Notes under the pieces: generated by a model | Told to the model about the DNA's origin: nothing | Database searches by the model: none | The model's input: only the letters and a program-made list of their open reading frames with translations | Assembly: GCA_937995275.1 (NCBI GenBank) | Contig: CALKKN010000216.1 | Coordinates: 1 to 14,489 of the forward strand | Direction: 5' to 3' | Source: an uncultured Lysobacterales bacterium | Lineage (GTDB): Bacteria > Pseudomonadota > Gammaproteobacteria > Xanthomonadales > SZUA-36 | Length of the DNA stretch: 14,489 nucleotides | Made by a program: the position numbers and the translations under genes | Part shown: piece by piece, positions 13,814-14,489 of the stretch | Numbering within the stretch: position 1 is the stretch's first letter | Layout of the letters: every line of letters starts with the position of its first letter

Positions 13814-14416
13814 CTAATCGGCGGCGAGGTCCTGCAGGAGCGCATTGCGCGTTTCGTCGTTCAGCATGACTTCGTAGCGGTAGAGGTCATGCTCCACGCC
13901 GAACTTCAGGGGCTCCCCGGCAGCCAGGTGGCTCTTCATGGCGGGCGTGAGTTCGAACCGCATGAAGTGCACGGCCGAGGTCTTTTCGTCGGTGGAGCGA
14001 TCGAGGTCTTCGTTGGCGATCGCATAGACGTGGTCCATGCCGCCCACCTGCAGCCAGACGTGGTTTTCAACGCCAGTCAATTCCCCCAGGCGGCGGCGGC
14101 GCTCGGCGACGTCGGTGAACTCGAACATGGCAGTGCACTTCAGGTTGCTGCCGTCGGGGATCAGCGGATTATAGGCCTCGAGTTCGTCCTCGATCGCTGC
14201 GGCTTCGAAAATGCGCTCGATGCGCAGCATCTCCTGGACCTGATACTGAATCGTCAGGCGGTCCTCGAAGTACAGCGACAGGTTGGGACCGATGTCCACG
14301 CGGCGGTGCTTCTTGTGCTCGATGACCTGCGCCCGGAAGTCGGACCGCCGCTCGGCATATTGCTCGAGAGAAAACAGGTCTTCGCGGCTCAGTGGGTTCA
14401 TCGATTGCATCTCCAT
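13814..14416 (-). CDS. DUF3501 family protein
   Basis: A 200-residue soluble protein without signal peptide. The sequence LSREDLFSLEQYAERRSDFR, the block VIEHKKHRRVDIGPNLSLYF, the segment TIQYQVQEMLRIERIFE, and YNPLIPDGSNLKCTAMFEF are typical of DUF3501. From memory, members of this family often lie next to rubrerythrin and Fe-S (GlpC-like) oxidoreductase genes in proteobacteria; such neighbours would be just outside this window. Biochemical function is unknown. The start at 14416 has AGGGA about 6 nt upstream. The Met at 14401 (MNPLSREDL) with GGAG upstream is an equally plausible start and fits the usual family N-terminus. The gene ends in TAG. Confidence 0.85.
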   Translation of the reverse strand: MEMQSMNPLSREDLFSLEQYAERRSDFRAQVIEHKKHRRVDIGPNLSLYFEDRLTIQYQVQEMLRIERIFEAAAIEDELEAYNPLIPDGSNLKCTAMFEFTDVAERRRRLGELTGVENHVWLQVGGMDHVYAIANEDLDRSTDEKTSAVHFMRFELTPAMKSHLAAGEPLKFGVEHDLYRYEVMLNDETRNALLQDLAAD

Positions 14417-14439
14417 GTTCGTCCCTTTTTTGCGGGGGC

Positions 14440-14477
14440 GGCTGTAGGAGCGGCTGTAGGAGCGGCTTTAGCCGCGA
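14440..14477. repeat. REP-like palindrome with tandem 12-bp duplication
   Basis: GGCTGTAGGAGC occurs twice in a row (14440-14451, 14452-14463), followed by GGCTTTAGCCGCGA. The last part, GCGGCT-TT-AGCCGC (14462-14475), is a perfect hairpin. TGTAGGAGCGGCTTTAGCCGCGA (in two parts here) is the standard form of a REP-like extragenic palindrome widespread in Pseudomonas and Xanthomonadales. It sits 24 bp upstream of the DUF3501 start codon. Confidence 0.75.
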
Positions 14478-14489
14478 TTAAAAGATTTC

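Noticed and set aside
1..14489. CRISPR array, tRNA/rRNA, transposase, integrase or toxin-antitoxin pair
   Set aside because: None found on reading both strands; the only repeats are the REP-like elements and the hairpins listed.

Overview
The window looks like chromosomal DNA of a GC-rich gammaproteobacterium. The evidence is dense coding, a FadB/FadJ-type beta-oxidation module, and REP-like palindromes of the type TGTAGGAGCGGCTTTAGCCGCGA, familiar from Pseudomonas and Xanthomonadales relatives. I cannot name a genus. No tRNA, rRNA, CRISPR array, transposase or phage gene is visible.

Layout. (1) 1-1981, plus strand: the 3' part of an M19 (renal) dipeptidase gene, followed 5 bp later by a TauE/SafE-family membrane permease. 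(2) 2065-4093, minus strand: a DNA-alkylation repair pair. The upstream gene encodes a three-part protein (Ada zinc domain, AraC-type HTH, AlkA glycosylase). The downstream gene is an ogt-type O6-alkylguanine-DNA methyltransferase with a perfect 18-bp palindrome just upstream. (3) 4190-4428, minus: a small, frameshifted and internally deleted remnant of an MgtE magnesium transporter. (4) 4530-5390, plus: a tandem-domain universal stress protein with a TATAAT box in front. (5) 5465-10736, minus: a tight four-gene operon of TetR regulator, thiolase, FadJ-like hydratase/dehydrogenase and LCAD-type acyl-CoA dehydrogenase. Gaps are 13-28 bp, and a nested palindrome (likely the TetR operator) sits right in front of the regulator. 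Together the three enzymes catalyse all four steps of fatty-acid beta-oxidation, and the regulator probably senses an acyl-CoA or related ligand. (6) 10920-13628, minus: three genes for exported proteins I mostly cannot assign to families, separated by strong hairpin terminators. The middle one is Cys-rich and acidic, and its reading frame is interrupted by a single TAG exactly at the predicted signal-peptide cleavage site. The third carries a canonical EF-hand calcium loop between two cysteines. (7) 13814-14416, minus: a DUF3501-family gene, preceded by a tandemly duplicated REP-like element at the window edge.

Most of the window is ordinary metabolism and repair. The parts most worth a second look are the exported-protein block (amber codon, terminator placed 16 nt before the next gene), the operator-like palindromes before tetR and ogt, and the mgtE scar.
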